Source: Syntrophomonas sp. (GTDB lineage: Bacteria > Bacillota > Syntrophomonadia > Syntrophomonadales > Syntrophomonadaceae). From it: a DNA stretch of 26,893 nt. Made by a program: the position numbers and the translations under genes. This document shows positions 1 to 8,117 of the stretch, piece by piece (positions within the stretch are counted from its first letter, which is position 1; every line of letters starts with the position of its first letter). Below the pieces are notes generated by a model. It was not told the origin of the DNA and searched no databases. It saw only the letters and a list, made by a program, of their open reading frames with translations. The stretch is taken from positions 1 to 26,893 of the forward strand of contig PWPP01000028.1 of the NCBI GenBank assembly GCA_003558625.1, read 5' to 3'.

Positions 1-76
1 ATTAATGGCTGCCGCGGGCATTACCCTGAAAAATGCCCTTGGGGTTCTCGGGGTCAGCGCACCCCAGCAAATGTAG
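1..76 (+). CDS. argS: Arginyl-tRNA synthetase, C-terminal end (partial)
   Basis: An open frame enters from the left edge (first full codon at base 2) and stops at TAG 74-76. About 24 residues are visible, ending in LGVSAPQQM. This resembles the C-terminal tail of class I arginyl-tRNA synthetases, whose anticodon-binding domain typically ends in LGVSAPERM-like sequence. Position supports the call, since argS often lies just upstream of pyrG in Clostridia. The catalytic part is outside the window, so the call rests on a short tail and on context. Confidence 0.6.
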   Translation, partial: LMAAAGITLKNALGVLGVSAPQQM

Positions 77-87
77 GAGGGATAAAG

Positions 88-321
88 ATGTTGCTTAGAA
101 AAAAAAGTGAGGCCGATTGGGCAGTGCAAATATTATCGGAAAAGCAGGAAGCCATGTATTTTTATGATTTGATAGAAGCCGTGGCCAGCAAGATGGATAA
201 AAAAAAGGAAACGACAGAGTTGACTTCCATTTACACCCGGCTAAACCTGGACAACCGCCTGGTATACAAGGGATCAGGATTTTGGTATTATGATGCCAAT
301 AAAATTCGCAAGGGGGAATAA
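88..321 (+). CDS. rpoE: RNA polymerase delta-like HARE-HTH protein, short form
   Basis: A 77-residue protein matching the N-terminal HARE-HTH winged-helix domain of the RNA polymerase delta subunit. It has an opening ADWAVQILSEK helix, a YDLIEAVA helix and an IYTRLNLDNR recognition segment, and ends in a GFWYYD strand. B. subtilis RpoE is about 173 residues because a long, very acidic, disordered tail follows this domain. Here that tail is absent and the protein ends in basic residues. The start follows a GGAGGG ribosome-binding site, 11 bases after the argS stop. Delta promotes RNA polymerase recycling and affects open-complex stability. A tail-less form might keep only polymerase binding, which is inference. 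Its place just upstream of pyrG matches the Bacillus order. Confidence 0.75.
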   Translation: MLLRKKSEADWAVQILSEKQEAMYFYDLIEAVASKMDKKKETTELTSIYTRLNLDNRLVYKGSGFWYYDANKIRKGE

Positions 322-323
322 AG

Positions 324-956
324 ATGCTGGTTAAGTGGCTGGGACATGCTGCTTTTTATATTGAAACGGGCGGCAGGAGACTGGTATGTGATCCCTTTAA
401 TGCAGAATTGGGCTATCCGGTACAAGACCTGGAGGCGGATATTGTCACCACCAGTCACAGTCACTGGGATCACAATGCGGTGGATGCAGTGAAGGGAACA
501 CCCCGGGTGATAAATGATACGGGACATTTCACCGTCAACGGGATTAAAATCAGCGGGACCGCCTCCTACCATGATAAAACGGGAGGACGGGAGAGGGGAC
601 CCAACATTATATATAAAATAGAGAGTGAAGGGTTGCACCTGGTTCACCTGGGTGACCTGGGCCATGTTCTGACTCCGGAGCAGGTGGAAGCCGTCGGCAG
701 CGTGGATATCCTTTTGGTTCCGGTCGGGGGAAAATTTACCGTGGATGCCCGGGAGGCCCTGGAAATCGTGGGGCAGCTCAACCCCAAAATTGTCATTCCC
801 ATGCACTTTAACACCGAACACCTCTGTTTTGAACTGGGCTCGGTGGAGGCTTTTACGGCCCAGTTTGATCAGGTCATCCACAAAGGGGTTTTGGAGATCG
901 GCCCATCGGAGCTTGTAGAAGGAATAAAAGTAGTGGTTCTTGATTATTTAGCGTAA
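324..956 (+). CDS. Metallo-beta-lactamase-fold metal-dependent hydrolase (UlaG/UPF0173-like)
   Basis: A 210-residue metallo-beta-lactamase-fold protein. The metal-binding signature H-x-H-x-D-H is visible at residues 45-50 (HSHWDH). A later HLGDLGH segment near residue 108 and IPMHFNTE near 160 supply the further metal ligands expected for this fold. The N-terminal WLGHAAFYIE strand is typical of the UlaG/YtkL-type group of small Zn-dependent hydrolases. The substrate is unknown. The start codon lies 2 bases after the rpoE stop, so the two are translationally close and probably co-transcribed. No signal peptide is seen, so a cytoplasmic location is expected. The family is secure but the exact reaction cannot be assigned. 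Confidence 0.8.
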   Translation: MLVKWLGHAAFYIETGGRRLVCDPFNAELGYPVQDLEADIVTTSHSHWDHNAVDAVKGTPRVINDTGHFTVNGIKISGTASYHDKTGGRERGPNIIYKIESEGLHLVHLGDLGHVLTPEQVEAVGSVDILLVPVGGKFTVDAREALEIVGQLNPKIVIPMHFNTEHLCFELGSVEAFTAQFDQVIHKGVLEIGPSELVEGIKVVVLDYLA

Positions 957-1000
957 ACCGGACTCATGTTTCATGCGAAAGAAAGAGAGGGAACTGCAAA

Positions 1001-2626
1001 GTGACCAAGTATATTTTTGTTACCGGGGGCGTGGTTTCTTCCCTGGGGAAAGGGATTACGGCAGCATCCCTGGGGAGCCTGCTTAAGAACCGGGGGCTAA
1101 AGGTATCCCTGCAAAAATTTGATCCCTATATCAATGTAGACCCCGGGACCATGAGCCCTTATCAACACGGGGAAGTATATGTCACCGAAGACGGTGGCGA
1201 AACGGACCTGGATGTGGGTCATTATGAAAGATTTCTGGATGAAAATTTAAGCCGCCTGGCCAATGTGACTACAGGTAAAATATACCAGACGGTCATTGAT
1301 AAGGAGCGCAGGGGAGATTACCTGGGCCAGACGGTACAGGTGATCCCCCATATCACCAATGAGATCAAGTACCGGGTCAGGCAAATTGAGGAGCAGGAAC
1401 GCCCGGATGTCATCATCAGTGAAATCGGTGGTACAGTGGGTGATATCGAGTCCCTGCCTTTTTTGGAAGCCATCCGGCAGCTTAAGAGCGACCTTGGTCG
1501 GGGCCGGGTCCTCTACATACACGTAACCCTGGTACCTTATATCAGGGCCGCGGGGGAATTAAAGACTAAACCCAGCCAGCACAGCGTAAAAGAGCTCAGA
1601 AGCATTGGTATCCAGCCTGACATCCTGGTATGTAGGACCGAGCATCAGATTTCGGAGGAAATGAAAGCCAAGCTGGCGTTGTTCTGTGACGTGGAGCGGG
1701 ATGCGGTAATCGAACTGCAGGATGTAAAATCCATTTACGAAGTGCCGGTGATGCTTTCCCGGCAGGGATTGGACCGGGAAGTGATTAAACGCCTGGATCT
1801 CAGGTGCGGGGACGGCAACCTGGAGGAATGGGAAGGCATTGTGCGAAAAATCAACCGCATCGATAAAACCGTCACCATCGGACTGGTAGGCAAATATGTG
1901 GAACTGCCCGATGCCTATCTAAGCATTGTTGAAGCCCTGAAACATGCCGGGTTTGATTATCGCAGCGATATACAGGTTAAATGGATTATCGCGGAAGCTT
2001 TGGAACAGCAAGACCCGCATACCCTGCTGGCGGATGTGGACGGGATCTTGATTCCGGGAGGCTTTGGTGAAAGGGGTATCGAGGGAAAAATTGCCACTGC
2101 CCGCTATGCCCGGGAGAACCGGATACCCTTCCTGGGAATTTGCCTGGGGATGCAGTGCGCCGTGATCGAATTTTCCCGACATGTGTGCGGTCTGGCCGGA
2201 GCCAACAGCGAGGAATTCGATCCGGACACGCCCCACCCTGTCATCCATATCATGGAAGACCAGCTCAAGGTAGAGGCCAAGGGTGGGACTATGCGCCTGG
2301 GGGCCTATTCCTGCCGGATCCTGCCGGGAACCAGGACCCGTGATGCATATGGGACGGATTTGATTTATGAACGCCACCGCCATCGCTATGAATATAATAA
2401 TCTTTACCGGGATATACTGGCCGGGGGAGGTCTGACCATCAGCGGGATTTATCCGGATCTGGACCTGGTGGAAATCATAGAAATCAGCGACCATCCCTGG
2501 TTTGTTGGCTGCCAGTTTCATCCCGAGTATAAATCTCGTCCCAACCGGCCCCATCCCCTGTTTAAGGGCCTGGTATCGGCGTGTCTATCAGCACGGGAAA
2601 ACCGGCAGAGGGAAATTGAATGCTAA
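1001..2626 (+). CDS. pyrG: CTP synthase (glutamine hydrolysing)
   Basis: CTP synthase makes CTP from UTP, ATP and glutamine, the last step of de novo pyrimidine nucleotide synthesis. The 541 residues match the usual length of about 535. The synthetase domain opens with a P-loop-like SLGKGITAASLG (residues 14-25). The glutamine amidotransferase domain has the nucleophile-elbow GICLGMQ and the catalytic FHPEY segment near the C-terminus. The start is GTG at 1001 behind a purine-rich AGAGAGGGAA site. The leader is only 44 bases, too short for the UTP/CTP-sensing attenuator described for Bacillus pyrG, and no such hairpin is visible. The stop overlaps the next start by 7 bases in the string ATGCTAA. 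Confidence 0.97.
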   Translation: MTKYIFVTGGVVSSLGKGITAASLGSLLKNRGLKVSLQKFDPYINVDPGTMSPYQHGEVYVTEDGGETDLDVGHYERFLDENLSRLANVTTGKIYQTVIDKERRGDYLGQTVQVIPHITNEIKYRVRQIEEQERPDVIISEIGGTVGDIESLPFLEAIRQLKSDLGRGRVLYIHVTLVPYIRAAGELKTKPSQHSVKELRSIGIQPDILVCRTEHQISEEMKAKLALFCDVERDAVIELQDVKSIYEVPVMLSRQGLDREVIKRLDLRCGDGNLEEWEGIVRKINRIDKTVTIGLVGKYVELPDAYLSIVEALKHAGFDYRSDIQVKWIIAEALEQQDPHTLLADVDGILIPGGFGERGIEGKIATARYARENRIPFLGICLGMQCAVIEFSRHVCGLAGANSEEFDPDTPHPVIHIMEDQLKVEAKGGTMRLGAYSCRILPGTRTRDAYGTDLIYERHRHRYEYNNLYRDILAGGGLTISGIYPDLDLVEIIEISDHPWFVGCQFHPEYKSRPNRPHPLFKGLVSACLSARENRQREIEC

Positions 2627-3699
2627 CAACGAGGGTCATTGGAGAAAAAGAGAAAGATCTTTATAACCGGTTTGTTAACTGCCATGAGAAAGGTCATTTT
2701 TCACAAACCTGGGAATGGGGTCAGGTAAAGGCCTTTACCGGCTGGGAGCCGTTCTGCCTGGTTCTGGAAGAAGACGGGGTTATCCGGGCAACAATGCTGA
2801 TTTTGAAGCGGCGGCTGCCCCTGCCTCTAATACACAAGTGTATATTTTATTCACCCCGGGGGCCGGTAGTGGACCCGGAGAACGAGCCTTACTGCCGCAG
2901 TATCTTTACCGGGGTTGAGGCTTTAGCCCGGGAGCAGGGGGCTATTTTCCTGAAAATTGATCCCGATATTGCCCGGACCCATGAAACCTTTGCCCAAATA
3001 CTGTGCTCCAACGGGTTCAGGAAAAATGAAACCGGGTTAAACTTTGAAGGGGTACAGCCCAACTTTGTATTCCGCCTGGACATCAGACCTTCTGAGGAAG
3101 AGCTGCTGCAGAATATGCACGGCAAAACCCGGTATAATATCAGGCTGGCCGGACGCAAAGGGGTAACGGTCCGCAGTGCTCAAAACAAGGGGGACCTCAG
3201 GGTTTTTTATACGGTCCTGGTGGAGACCGCTGAAAGGGACCGCTTTTTAATTAGAAGCTACGATTATTTTGAACGGATCTTTGATGAAATGATCGCAAAG
3301 GATTGGGCCCGCCTCTTTTTGGCGGAACATGAGGGAGAAGTCATTGCCGGAACTCTGGCCATGATCACCGGGGACAAGGTATGGTATCTGTATGGTGCAT
3401 CCAGCAACCGCTTCCGCAACCTCATGCCCAACTACCTGCTGCAGTGGGAAATGATCCGCTGGGCCCGCAGCAGAAACTGTACCCTCTATGATTTTCGCGG
3501 GGTATCCGGGGACTTGGATGAAAGCAATCCCCTCTATGGGTTATACAAATTCAAACGGGGCTTTGACGGTGAGCTGGTGGAATTTATCGGGGAATGGGAC
3601 CGGGTTTATTCCCCCTTGTTTTATCTCCTGTGGACCCGGGGGCTGCCGTTATACCAGAAAATAAGCCGGCGCGTGGCTAAAACCAGGGGAGAAGGGTGA
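2620..3699 (+). CDS. FemAB-family peptidoglycan bridge peptidyltransferase
   Basis: A 359-residue protein of the FemAB/FmhB fold (two GNAT-like domains). These enzymes add amino acids from aminoacyl-tRNA to lipid II or the stem peptide to build interpeptide bridges. Visible signatures are FSQTWEWGQVKA near residue 28, the central MHGKTRYNIRLAGRKGV segment near residue 165, and the C-terminal LYDFRGVSGDLDES...LYKFKRGFDGE block, all typical of the family. The start ATG lies inside the pyrG stop region (7-base overlap), implying translational coupling. The alanine-racemase-like gene follows 7 bases later, so a joint role in cell-wall amino-acid chemistry is plausible. The amino acid transferred cannot be read from sequence. 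Confidence 0.88.
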   Translation: MLTTRVIGEKEKDLYNRFVNCHEKGHFSQTWEWGQVKAFTGWEPFCLVLEEDGVIRATMLILKRRLPLPLIHKCIFYSPRGPVVDPENEPYCRSIFTGVEALAREQGAIFLKIDPDIARTHETFAQILCSNGFRKNETGLNFEGVQPNFVFRLDIRPSEEELLQNMHGKTRYNIRLAGRKGVTVRSAQNKGDLRVFYTVLVETAERDRFLIRSYDYFERIFDEMIAKDWARLFLAEHEGEVIAGTLAMITGDKVWYLYGASSNRFRNLMPNYLLQWEMIRWARSRNCTLYDFRGVSGDLDESNPLYGLYKFKRGFDGELVEFIGEWDRVYSPLFYLLWTRGLPLYQKISRRVAKTRGEG

Positions 3700-3706
3700 T
3701 CGGGCA

Positions 3707-4876
3707 ATGGAAGCATTGGGTTTGGAAAAATGGATCGAAATCGATGTGGATGCGGTCATAAACAATTTATACCAGGTTCAGGACCGGCTGGGGGAGCGGC
3801 AGGTCAAACTCATAGCGGTCATTAAAGCCGATGCTTACGGCCACGGTGCTGTGCCTGTGGCCCGGTGTTTATCCCGGGAGGGAGTGGAATTTTTTGCCGT
3901 CAGTTTTCTGGAAGAAGCCCTGGAGTTAAGAAGAGCCGGCATTCAATCCGACATTTTGCTCTTAACCCCCTTGATTTCACCGCACCAGTTCTCTGCGGCA
4001 ATTGCCAACCATATTACTGTTACCGTTACCTCGTTTCTGGAATATGAAATGATTGACCGGATTACCGCAGAGACGGGCCATTCTTTAACCATGCACCTAA
4101 AAACAGACACCGGCCTGGGGCGTTTTGGTTTAAACCTGGACGAAATTTTGGAAATATGCCGCCTGGCCTCCAGGAATGCCTTCATTTACATTGAAGGCAT
4201 ATATACCCATATGGCGGAAGCGGCTTTTAATCCTGCCTATACCCATAAGCAGTTCCGGCAATTTGAGGAAATCACGGCCGCCATTTCCTCCCGGGGCTTT
4301 GATATTCCCTGTAAGCATTGTGCCAACAGTGCAGTAGTCCTGAACTATCCCAAGATGTACCTCAATGCCGTACGGGTTGGGACCCTGTTGTCGGGACAGC
4401 ACCCGGCCGGAAAGTTTCAAACCCGGTTAAAACTAAAAGATCCCTTTATCTTTAAAACCCGGATTATTTCCCTTAGAAATATGGAAGAGGGGGATTATCT
4501 AGGATATAATCGGACCCACCGCCTGAAAAAGCCGGCCCGTATTGCGGTGATACCTGTGGGTTTTGAAGACGGACTGGCCCTGGATGTGGTCAATAAACCT
4601 GCGGGTCCGGTAGATATGCTAAAACATGTGACCAAGACCGTGCTTCGCTATTTCAACGCGGACCGCTTCACGATCACGGTAAAAATCCGGGGCCGGGAAT
4701 ACCCGGTGCGGGGGAAGGTGTTTATGCAGATGGCACTGGTGGAGCTGCCGCCGCACCTGGACATTGCGGTGGGCGAGGAAGTTGAGGTGCCGGTAAGAAA
4801 AGTGCTGGTCCCCAGAAATATCAGCCGGGTGTATACGCAAAAGCAAAAACTTTTGCCCGGGGGACAGGAACCCTGA
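3707..4876 (+). CDS. Alanine racemase-like PLP protein, divergent active site
   Basis: A 389-residue fold-type III PLP enzyme related to alanine racemase, which interconverts L- and D-alanine for peptidoglycan. The PLP lysine is K40 in VIKADAYGHGA, and a counterpart of the second catalytic tyrosine appears in LGYNRTH. Several positions differ from ordinary Alr. The usual GYADG loop reads GFEDG, the (G)xVCMDQ segment reads GKVFMQM, and the LYG after the RVG segment reads LSG. The C-terminal beta domain is recognisable (VELPPHLDIAVGEEVEVP) but followed by an unusual basic tail. It sits 7 bases after the FemAB gene. It may be a racemase with altered substrate, a biosynthetic alanine racemase variant, or a paralogue. 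The fold is secure, the exact substrate is not. Confidence 0.78.
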   Translation: MEALGLEKWIEIDVDAVINNLYQVQDRLGERQVKLIAVIKADAYGHGAVPVARCLSREGVEFFAVSFLEEALELRRAGIQSDILLLTPLISPHQFSAAIANHITVTVTSFLEYEMIDRITAETGHSLTMHLKTDTGLGRFGLNLDEILEICRLASRNAFIYIEGIYTHMAEAAFNPAYTHKQFRQFEEITAAISSRGFDIPCKHCANSAVVLNYPKMYLNAVRVGTLLSGQHPAGKFQTRLKLKDPFIFKTRIISLRNMEEGDYLGYNRTHRLKKPARIAVIPVGFEDGLALDVVNKPAGPVDMLKHVTKTVLRYFNADRFTITVKIRGREYPVRGKVFMQMALVELPPHLDIAVGEEVEVPVRKVLVPRNISRVYTQKQKLLPGGQEP

Positions 4877-4965
4877 TGGGCATATTGTTGATGGCGTTTG
4901 GGCCCTGGTGCCAGGGGGTTGTCCGAACCCCGGGAAAGCAGGGGGCAGACATTTTTAAAATTTAG

Positions 4966-4994
4966 GCAGGATAATACCTGCATTTGTAGAAATT
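4966..4994 (+). promoter_or_regulatory. Candidate sigma-H promoter upstream of spo0F
   Basis: GCAGGATAA (4966-4974), an 11-base spacer, then GTAGAAATT (4986-4994). The B. subtilis sigma-H consensus is RnAGGAwWW, 11-12 bases, RnnGAATww. The first element fits fully and the second has one mismatch (GAAA for GAAT). Bacillus spo0F is known to have a sigma-H promoter, and this site lies 31 bases upstream of the spo0F start. The first element overlaps a small inverted repeat (GCAGG/CCTGC, 4966-4981). I did not find a clear Spo0A box. Confidence 0.45.
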
Positions 4995-5025
4995 AATGTA
5001 AAAAAGGTTCTGGGAGGAGCTTATT

Positions 5026-5397
5026 ATGAAAGGGCATATATTGATCGTGGATGATCAAAAAGGTGTACGCAGGCTGCTGGAAGAATTGTTTAAAAACGAT
5101 GGTTGGAAGGTCCATCTCGCCTGTGACGGCAAAGAAGCGGTGGCCAAGGTTAGTGAAATGACCCCGGAAATCATACTGATGGACATGAAAATGCCTGATA
5201 TGAACGGACTGGAAGCTTCTCAGGTGATTTTATCCCGGCAGGAACAGATCCCCATTATTATGATGACGGCCTATGGAGAGATGGAGGTTGTTAGCCGGGC
5301 CCTGAATGCAGGGGTGAAAAAATGTATCACCAAGCCTTTTGATATCATGGAGTTAAGGGAACTGGTTCAGGAGGTCATTTTAAATAAGGTTTCCTAA
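5026..5397 (+). CDS. spo0F: Sporulation phosphorelay response regulator Spo0F
   Basis: A 123-residue single-domain receiver without output domain, the same size as B. subtilis Spo0F (124). In the phosphorelay Spo0F receives phosphate from sporulation kinases and passes it to Spo0B. In many Clostridia Spo0B is absent and the role is less clear. The acidic pocket is D9-D10 in ILIVDDQ, the phosphoacceptor is D53 in LMDMKMPDMNG, the switch threonine is in MMTAYGE, and the conserved lysine is in TKPFDI. The IVDDQ, MTAYGE and KPFDI strings are especially Spo0F-like. The start follows a GGAGG site with good spacing. The neighbour fba directly downstream is the same as in Bacillus. Confidence 0.9.
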   Translation: MKGHILIVDDQKGVRRLLEELFKNDGWKVHLACDGKEAVAKVSEMTPEIILMDMKMPDMNGLEASQVILSRQEQIPIIMMTAYGEMEVVSRALNAGVKKCITKPFDIMELRELVQEVILNKVS

Positions 5398-5439
5398 ATA
5401 ACAGGCCTATGAATACTATTTAGATGAAGAGGTGGTTTG

Positions 5440-6294
5440 ATGGCACTCGTAAGCGTAGATGAACTGCTGGCCAAGGCCGACCGGGAAAAATATGCAGTTG
5501 GAGCGTTTAACGCGAACAATATGGAAATCGTGCAGGCTATTATCGAAGCCGCGGAAAAAGAGCAGGCACCAGTCATAATGCAGGCCAGCCAGGGGGCAAT
5601 CAATTATGCCGGCCTGGCCTTTATTTCGGCTATGGTGAAGCTGGCCGCCGAGAGCAGCCGGGTTCCGGTGGCTCTGCACCTGGATCATGGCACCGACTTT
5701 GCCCAGGTAGTCAGGTGCATAAGAAACGGGTTCACCTCGGTGATGTATGACGGCTCCAAGCTGCCTTTGGAGGAAAACATCGCTATGACCAAAAAAGTTA
5801 TGGAAATCGCCAATCCCATCGAGGTATCGGTGGAGGCGGAATTAGGCAAAATCGGGGGCACGGAAGACGATATCCATGTCAGTGAGAAAGAAGCCCTGTT
5901 TACCAATCCCGAAGAAGCCCTTTATTTTGTGGAACAGACCGGGATCAGGAGTCTGGCCGTTGCTATTGGCACCGCTCATGGCAGGTATAAGGGAGAACCC
6001 CGGCTGGATTTTGAACGACTGGAGAGCATTAAGAAAATGGTGCAAATACCCCTGGTATTGCACGGTTCTTCCGGAGTACCGGATGAGACGGTACAGCAGG
6101 CCATTCGGCTGGGGATATGTAAGGTAAATATTGATACCAATATCCGGGAAGTGTTTGTCGGGGCCATGAAAGAAGCCATGGAGAAGAGTCCCGGAGAAAT
6201 TGATCCCCGCAAAATATTGGGCCCAGCCCGCAAAGCGACGGTGGACCTGATCCGGCAAAAAATACAGGTCTTTGGCAGTTCCGGCCGGGCATAA
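5440..6294 (+). CDS. fba: Class II fructose-1,6-bisphosphate aldolase
   Basis: Class II, zinc-dependent aldolase that cleaves or forms fructose-1,6-bisphosphate from DHAP and glyceraldehyde-3-phosphate in glycolysis and gluconeogenesis. The 284 residues match the family. Visible signatures are NANNMEIVQAI near residue 24, zinc-ligand histidines in LHLDHGTDF, IGTAHGRYKG and LHGSSGVPD, the EAELGKIGGTEDD loop, and the phosphate-binding VNIDTNIR. The ATG at 5440 is preferred over an adjacent in-frame TTG at 5437, because AAGAGGTGG (5427-5435) then sits at normal spacing. It lies only 42 bases after spo0F, so some co-transcription is likely. Confidence 0.96.
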   Translation: MALVSVDELLAKADREKYAVGAFNANNMEIVQAIIEAAEKEQAPVIMQASQGAINYAGLAFISAMVKLAAESSRVPVALHLDHGTDFAQVVRCIRNGFTSVMYDGSKLPLEENIAMTKKVMEIANPIEVSVEAELGKIGGTEDDIHVSEKEALFTNPEEALYFVEQTGIRSLAVAIGTAHGRYKGEPRLDFERLESIKKMVQIPLVLHGSSGVPDETVQQAIRLGICKVNIDTNIREVFVGAMKEAMEKSPGEIDPRKILGPARKATVDLIRQKIQVFGSSGRA

Positions 6295-6328
6295 GCCGAT
6301 AGCTGCAAAAAGAAAGGATGGATTATTT

Positions 6329-6970
6329 TTGCGCATATTTATTGATACCGCCAATATTGAAGAAATAGAGGAAATACACAGTATGGGTTTTCTATCCGGT
6401 GTTACCACCAACCCCACCCTGCTGGCCCGGGAAAAAAAAGAGTATAAAACGGTGGTGCGGGATATTTGTTCCCTGGTAAAGGGGCCTGTAAGCGTAGAAG
6501 TTCTGAGCCTGGAACATGACCACATGGTAGCAGAAGGGAAGGAACTGGCCCGGATCGATCCCAATATTGTCATTAAGGTGCCTTTGATGGAAGAGGGCTT
6601 AAAGACCATTCGCACCCTGGCCGACCTCAATATTAAAACCAATGCCACCCTGATTTTTTCTGCAAACCAGGCGTTGCTGGCGGCCCGGGCCGGGGCTACA
6701 TATGTCAGCCCTTTCATCGGCCGGCTGGATGATATCGGGAACAGCGGGTTGACCGTACTGGCAGAAATCATAGAGATAATTGATCTCCACGGCCTGGAAA
6801 CGGAAGTGATTGCGGCCAGTATCCGCCACCCCATTCACGTTTTGGAATCAGCCCGGATGGGCAGTCACATTGCCACCATCCCCTACAGTATCATTAAACA
6901 AATGATCAGACATCCCCTGACCGATGCCGGGGTGGAGAAATTTTTGCAGGACTGGAAGCAGGTCTTTTAA
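6329..6970 (+). CDS. tal: Transaldolase / fructose-6-phosphate aldolase (TalC/FSA family)
   Basis: A 213-residue member of the short TAL/FSA class I aldolase family. It either transfers dihydroxyacetone units in the pentose phosphate pathway or acts as F6P aldolase. The two activities cannot be told apart reliably by eye. It opens with MRIFIDTANIEEI, carries the GVTTNPTLL motif, has the Schiff-base lysine in VIKVPLMEEGL, and later ANQALLAARAGATYVSPFIG. The start is taken as TTG at 6329, because AAAGGA lies 10 bases upstream and the protein then begins as family members do. An in-frame ATG at 6272 would add 19 residues encoded by the end of fba. The location after fba matches B. subtilis ywjH. 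Confidence 0.92.
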   Translation: MRIFIDTANIEEIEEIHSMGFLSGVTTNPTLLAREKKEYKTVVRDICSLVKGPVSVEVLSLEHDHMVAEGKELARIDPNIVIKVPLMEEGLKTIRTLADLNIKTNATLIFSANQALLAARAGATYVSPFIGRLDDIGNSGLTVLAEIIEIIDLHGLETEVIAASIRHPIHVLESARMGSHIATIPYSIIKQMIRHPLTDAGVEKFLQDWKQVF

Positions 6971-6986
6971 GAAAGGGAAGGTTGAA

Positions 6987-7973
6987 ATGGTTTTGGAACG
7001 GGAATTAGCCCTGGAATTTGCCCGGGTAACGGAAGCTGCGGCCCTGGTGGCGGCACGTTGGGTGGGCCGGGGAGACAAAGTAGGAGCGGACCAGGCGGCA
7101 GTGACCGCTATGCGGGTTATGTTTGACACGGTGGCGGTTAACGGCACCGTTGTAATCGGGGAAGGGGAAATGGATGAAGCCCCCATGCTCTATATCGGTG
7201 AAAAAGTGGGCTGCAGCAACCGGCCGGAAGTAGATATTGCCGTGGATCCCCTTGAAGGCACCAATATTGTGGCCAAGGGGTTATACGGCGCCATTGCCGT
7301 TTTGGCGGTGGCCCCCCGGGGAGCCCTGCTCCATGCTCCGGATATCTATATGGATAAGATTGCTGTGGGTCCGGCCTGTAAAGGCAGAGTTCACCTGGAT
7401 GCCCCGGTGGCAGAAAATCTCAGGCAGGCCGCCCGGGCCTTGCATAAGTCTGTGCGTGAGCTAACGGTGGTCATTTTAGACCGGCCCCGGCATTATGATA
7501 TCATTGAACAGGTAAGATCTGCCGGAGCCCGTATCCAACTGATCAGCGACGGCGATATCTCTCCCGCCGTGGCGGCAGCATATGAGGATTCGGGAGTAGA
7601 CATCCTGATGGGGATCGGGGGAGCACCTGAAGGGGTCATTGCTGCTGCCGCCCTGAAATGCATGGATGGAGATTTTCAGGGCCGTTTATGTCCCGATGGA
7701 CACGAGGAATTTGAGCGCTGCCTGGAAATGGGTTTATCTAAACCGGATCGGTTGCTTACCCTGGATGAGATCGTTGCCTCTGATGATGTCATATTTGCTG
7801 CCACCGGGATTACGGATTCGTTTTTGCTCCAGGGAGTCAAATATATTGAAGGACGGGCTCTGACCCAAACCCTGGTTATGAGAAGCAAAAGCGGCACCAT
7901 CCGTCATATCGAAGCCACCCATCGGTTAGATAAAAAGCCCCTGTTTAGAGACAGCCGCATAGAATTAAAATGA
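6987..7973 (+). CDS. glpX: Class II fructose-1,6-bisphosphatase
   Basis: GlpX-type FBPase removes the 1-phosphate of fructose-1,6-bisphosphate in gluconeogenesis. The 328 residues match the family. Key motifs are VIGEGEMDEAPMLYIGE (metal-binding acidic residues), VDPLEGTN (substrate/metal site), ILDRPRH and GIGGAPEGVIAAAALKCMDG. The ATG at 6987 follows AAAGGGAAGG. A longer in-frame opening overlapping tal has no ribosome-binding site of its own. It lies 16 bases after tal. Bacillus has a murA paralogue between the two genes, and that is missing here. Together with fba and tal it forms a sugar-phosphate module closed by the terminator at 8118-8142. Confidence 0.95.
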   Translation: MVLERELALEFARVTEAAALVAARWVGRGDKVGADQAAVTAMRVMFDTVAVNGTVVIGEGEMDEAPMLYIGEKVGCSNRPEVDIAVDPLEGTNIVAKGLYGAIAVLAVAPRGALLHAPDIYMDKIAVGPACKGRVHLDAPVAENLRQAARALHKSVRELTVVILDRPRHYDIIEQVRSAGARIQLISDGDISPAVAAAYEDSGVDILMGIGGAPEGVIAAAALKCMDGDFQGRLCPDGHEEFERCLEMGLSKPDRLLTLDEIVASDDVIFAATGITDSFLLQGVKYIEGRALTQTLVMRSKSGTIRHIEATHRLDKKPLFRDSRIELK

Positions 7974-8061
7974 ATGAAAGACTAGCTAAGGGGATAAATA
8001 TTTACTATAATGAGAAGCAAGTAGAAAAAAGATTATAAAGCCTATCGCGGGAAGGTCTTCT

Positions 8062-8115
8062 ATGATTATCCTACCCATATTTTTCTTATCCCTGGTCAGA
8101 TCAAAAACAACCTAA
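8062..8115 (+). other. Possible 17-codon leader peptide between glpX and rho
   Basis: ATG at 8062 opens a 17-codon frame, MIILPIFFLSLVRSKTT, ending in TAA at 8113-8115. A GGAAGG site lies about 6 bases upstream. The intrinsic terminator starts 2 bases after the stop, an arrangement resembling attenuator leaders. The frame is short and may be chance. The rest of the 292-base gap (7974-8265) holds only a TATAAT-like string at 8006-8011 without a good -35 and some short inverted repeats. Confidence 0.15.
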
Positions 8116-8117
8116 AC

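Noticed and set aside
288..881. Long minus-strand ORF opposite the metallo-hydrolase gene
   Set aside because: It mirrors a convincing + strand gene and has no family similarity. The same holds for the other minus-strand frames in the window.
6272..6328. Upstream ATG start for the transaldolase
   Set aside because: It lies inside the end of fba and adds residues foreign to the family. TTG 6329 has a proper ribosome-binding site.
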